Shown here: piece by piece, positions 63,931-64,000 of the stretch | Position numbering within the stretch: the first letter of the stretch is position 1 | Layout: the number at the start of each line of letters is the position of its first letter | DNA from: Petrolisthes cinctipes | Taxonomy: Eukaryota > Arthropoda > Malacostraca > Decapoda > Porcellanidae | DNA length: 64,000 bases | Direction of reading: 5' to 3' | Assembly (NCBI GenBank): GCA_033782935.1 | Contig: JAWQEG010001421.1 | Span: 55,793-119,792 of the forward strand | Position numbers and translations under genes: made by a program | Notes under the pieces: generated by a model | What the model was told of the DNA's origin: nothing | Databases searched by the model: none | Seen by the model: only the letters and a program-made list of their open reading frames with translations

Positions 63931-64000
63931 AAGCCCATTTCAGCGCATTTCAAATATACTCGTACCAATTTAATCCAACCCAGCCTAACCCAATCCAACC

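Overview
This is eukaryotic nuclear DNA from an arthropod, most likely a decapod crustacean. The evidence is spliced animal genes with kilobase introns, very dense AT-rich and GA/CT/CA simple repeats, and several degenerate non-LTR retrotransposons of types common in decapod genomes. There is no bacterial-style gene organisation. The species call is inference from repeat style and protein similarity recalled from memory; no search was run.

Three host genes can be read from exons that join in phase. (1) The 3' end of a calcineurin A (PPP3C/CanA) gene on the + strand: exons at 6920-7001 and 8320-8417 (calmodulin-binding domain) and 12371-12564 (autoinhibitory segment and stop), with a GC-rich candidate 3' UTR exon from about 14701. 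(2) A complete GINS3/PSF3 gene on the - strand, with four coding exons between 32286 and 28327 encoding 204 residues. (3) A two-exon TMEM170 gene on the + strand (39008-39339 and 41286-41481). These are housekeeping genes of unrelated function (calcium/phosphatase signalling, the replicative helicase, and an ER/nuclear-envelope membrane protein), and nothing suggests that they work as a system.

Most of the rest is transposable-element debris, often with exact boundaries. Bases 7327-8081 are a hAT-type element with a perfect 8-bp target duplication in a calcineurin intron. Bases 13018-14646 are a pogo/Tigger-like TA element carrying two TTAA-flanked elements. Bases 17815-22652 are a three-layer nest: a degenerate LINE split inside its reverse-transcriptase box by a TTAA (piggyBac-type) element, which is itself split by a second LINE on the opposite strand. 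Bases 32345-34558 are a 2.2-kb hAT-like element with a perfect 8-bp target duplication, inserted only 58 bp upstream of the GINS3 start codon. Bases 37542-38884 are a TA-flanked element built on a repeated AACTTCGGAC motif. Bases 45058-45463 are a mariner-like foldback MITE. Bases 54577-58040 are a multi-layer inverted-repeat structure that encloses an internally deleted LINE.

Two window-wide signals are not explained by any family I recognise. One is a short hairpin-forming motif with core TTTGGAGGAATCAGTAG, present in at least 16 copies on both strands and often as facing pairs. The other is an over-representation of the words TACAGTA, GTACTGTA and GTACAGTAC in unique DNA. The last 11 kb (53-64 kb) is dominated by microsatellites and minisatellites, including a 168-bp GA tract.
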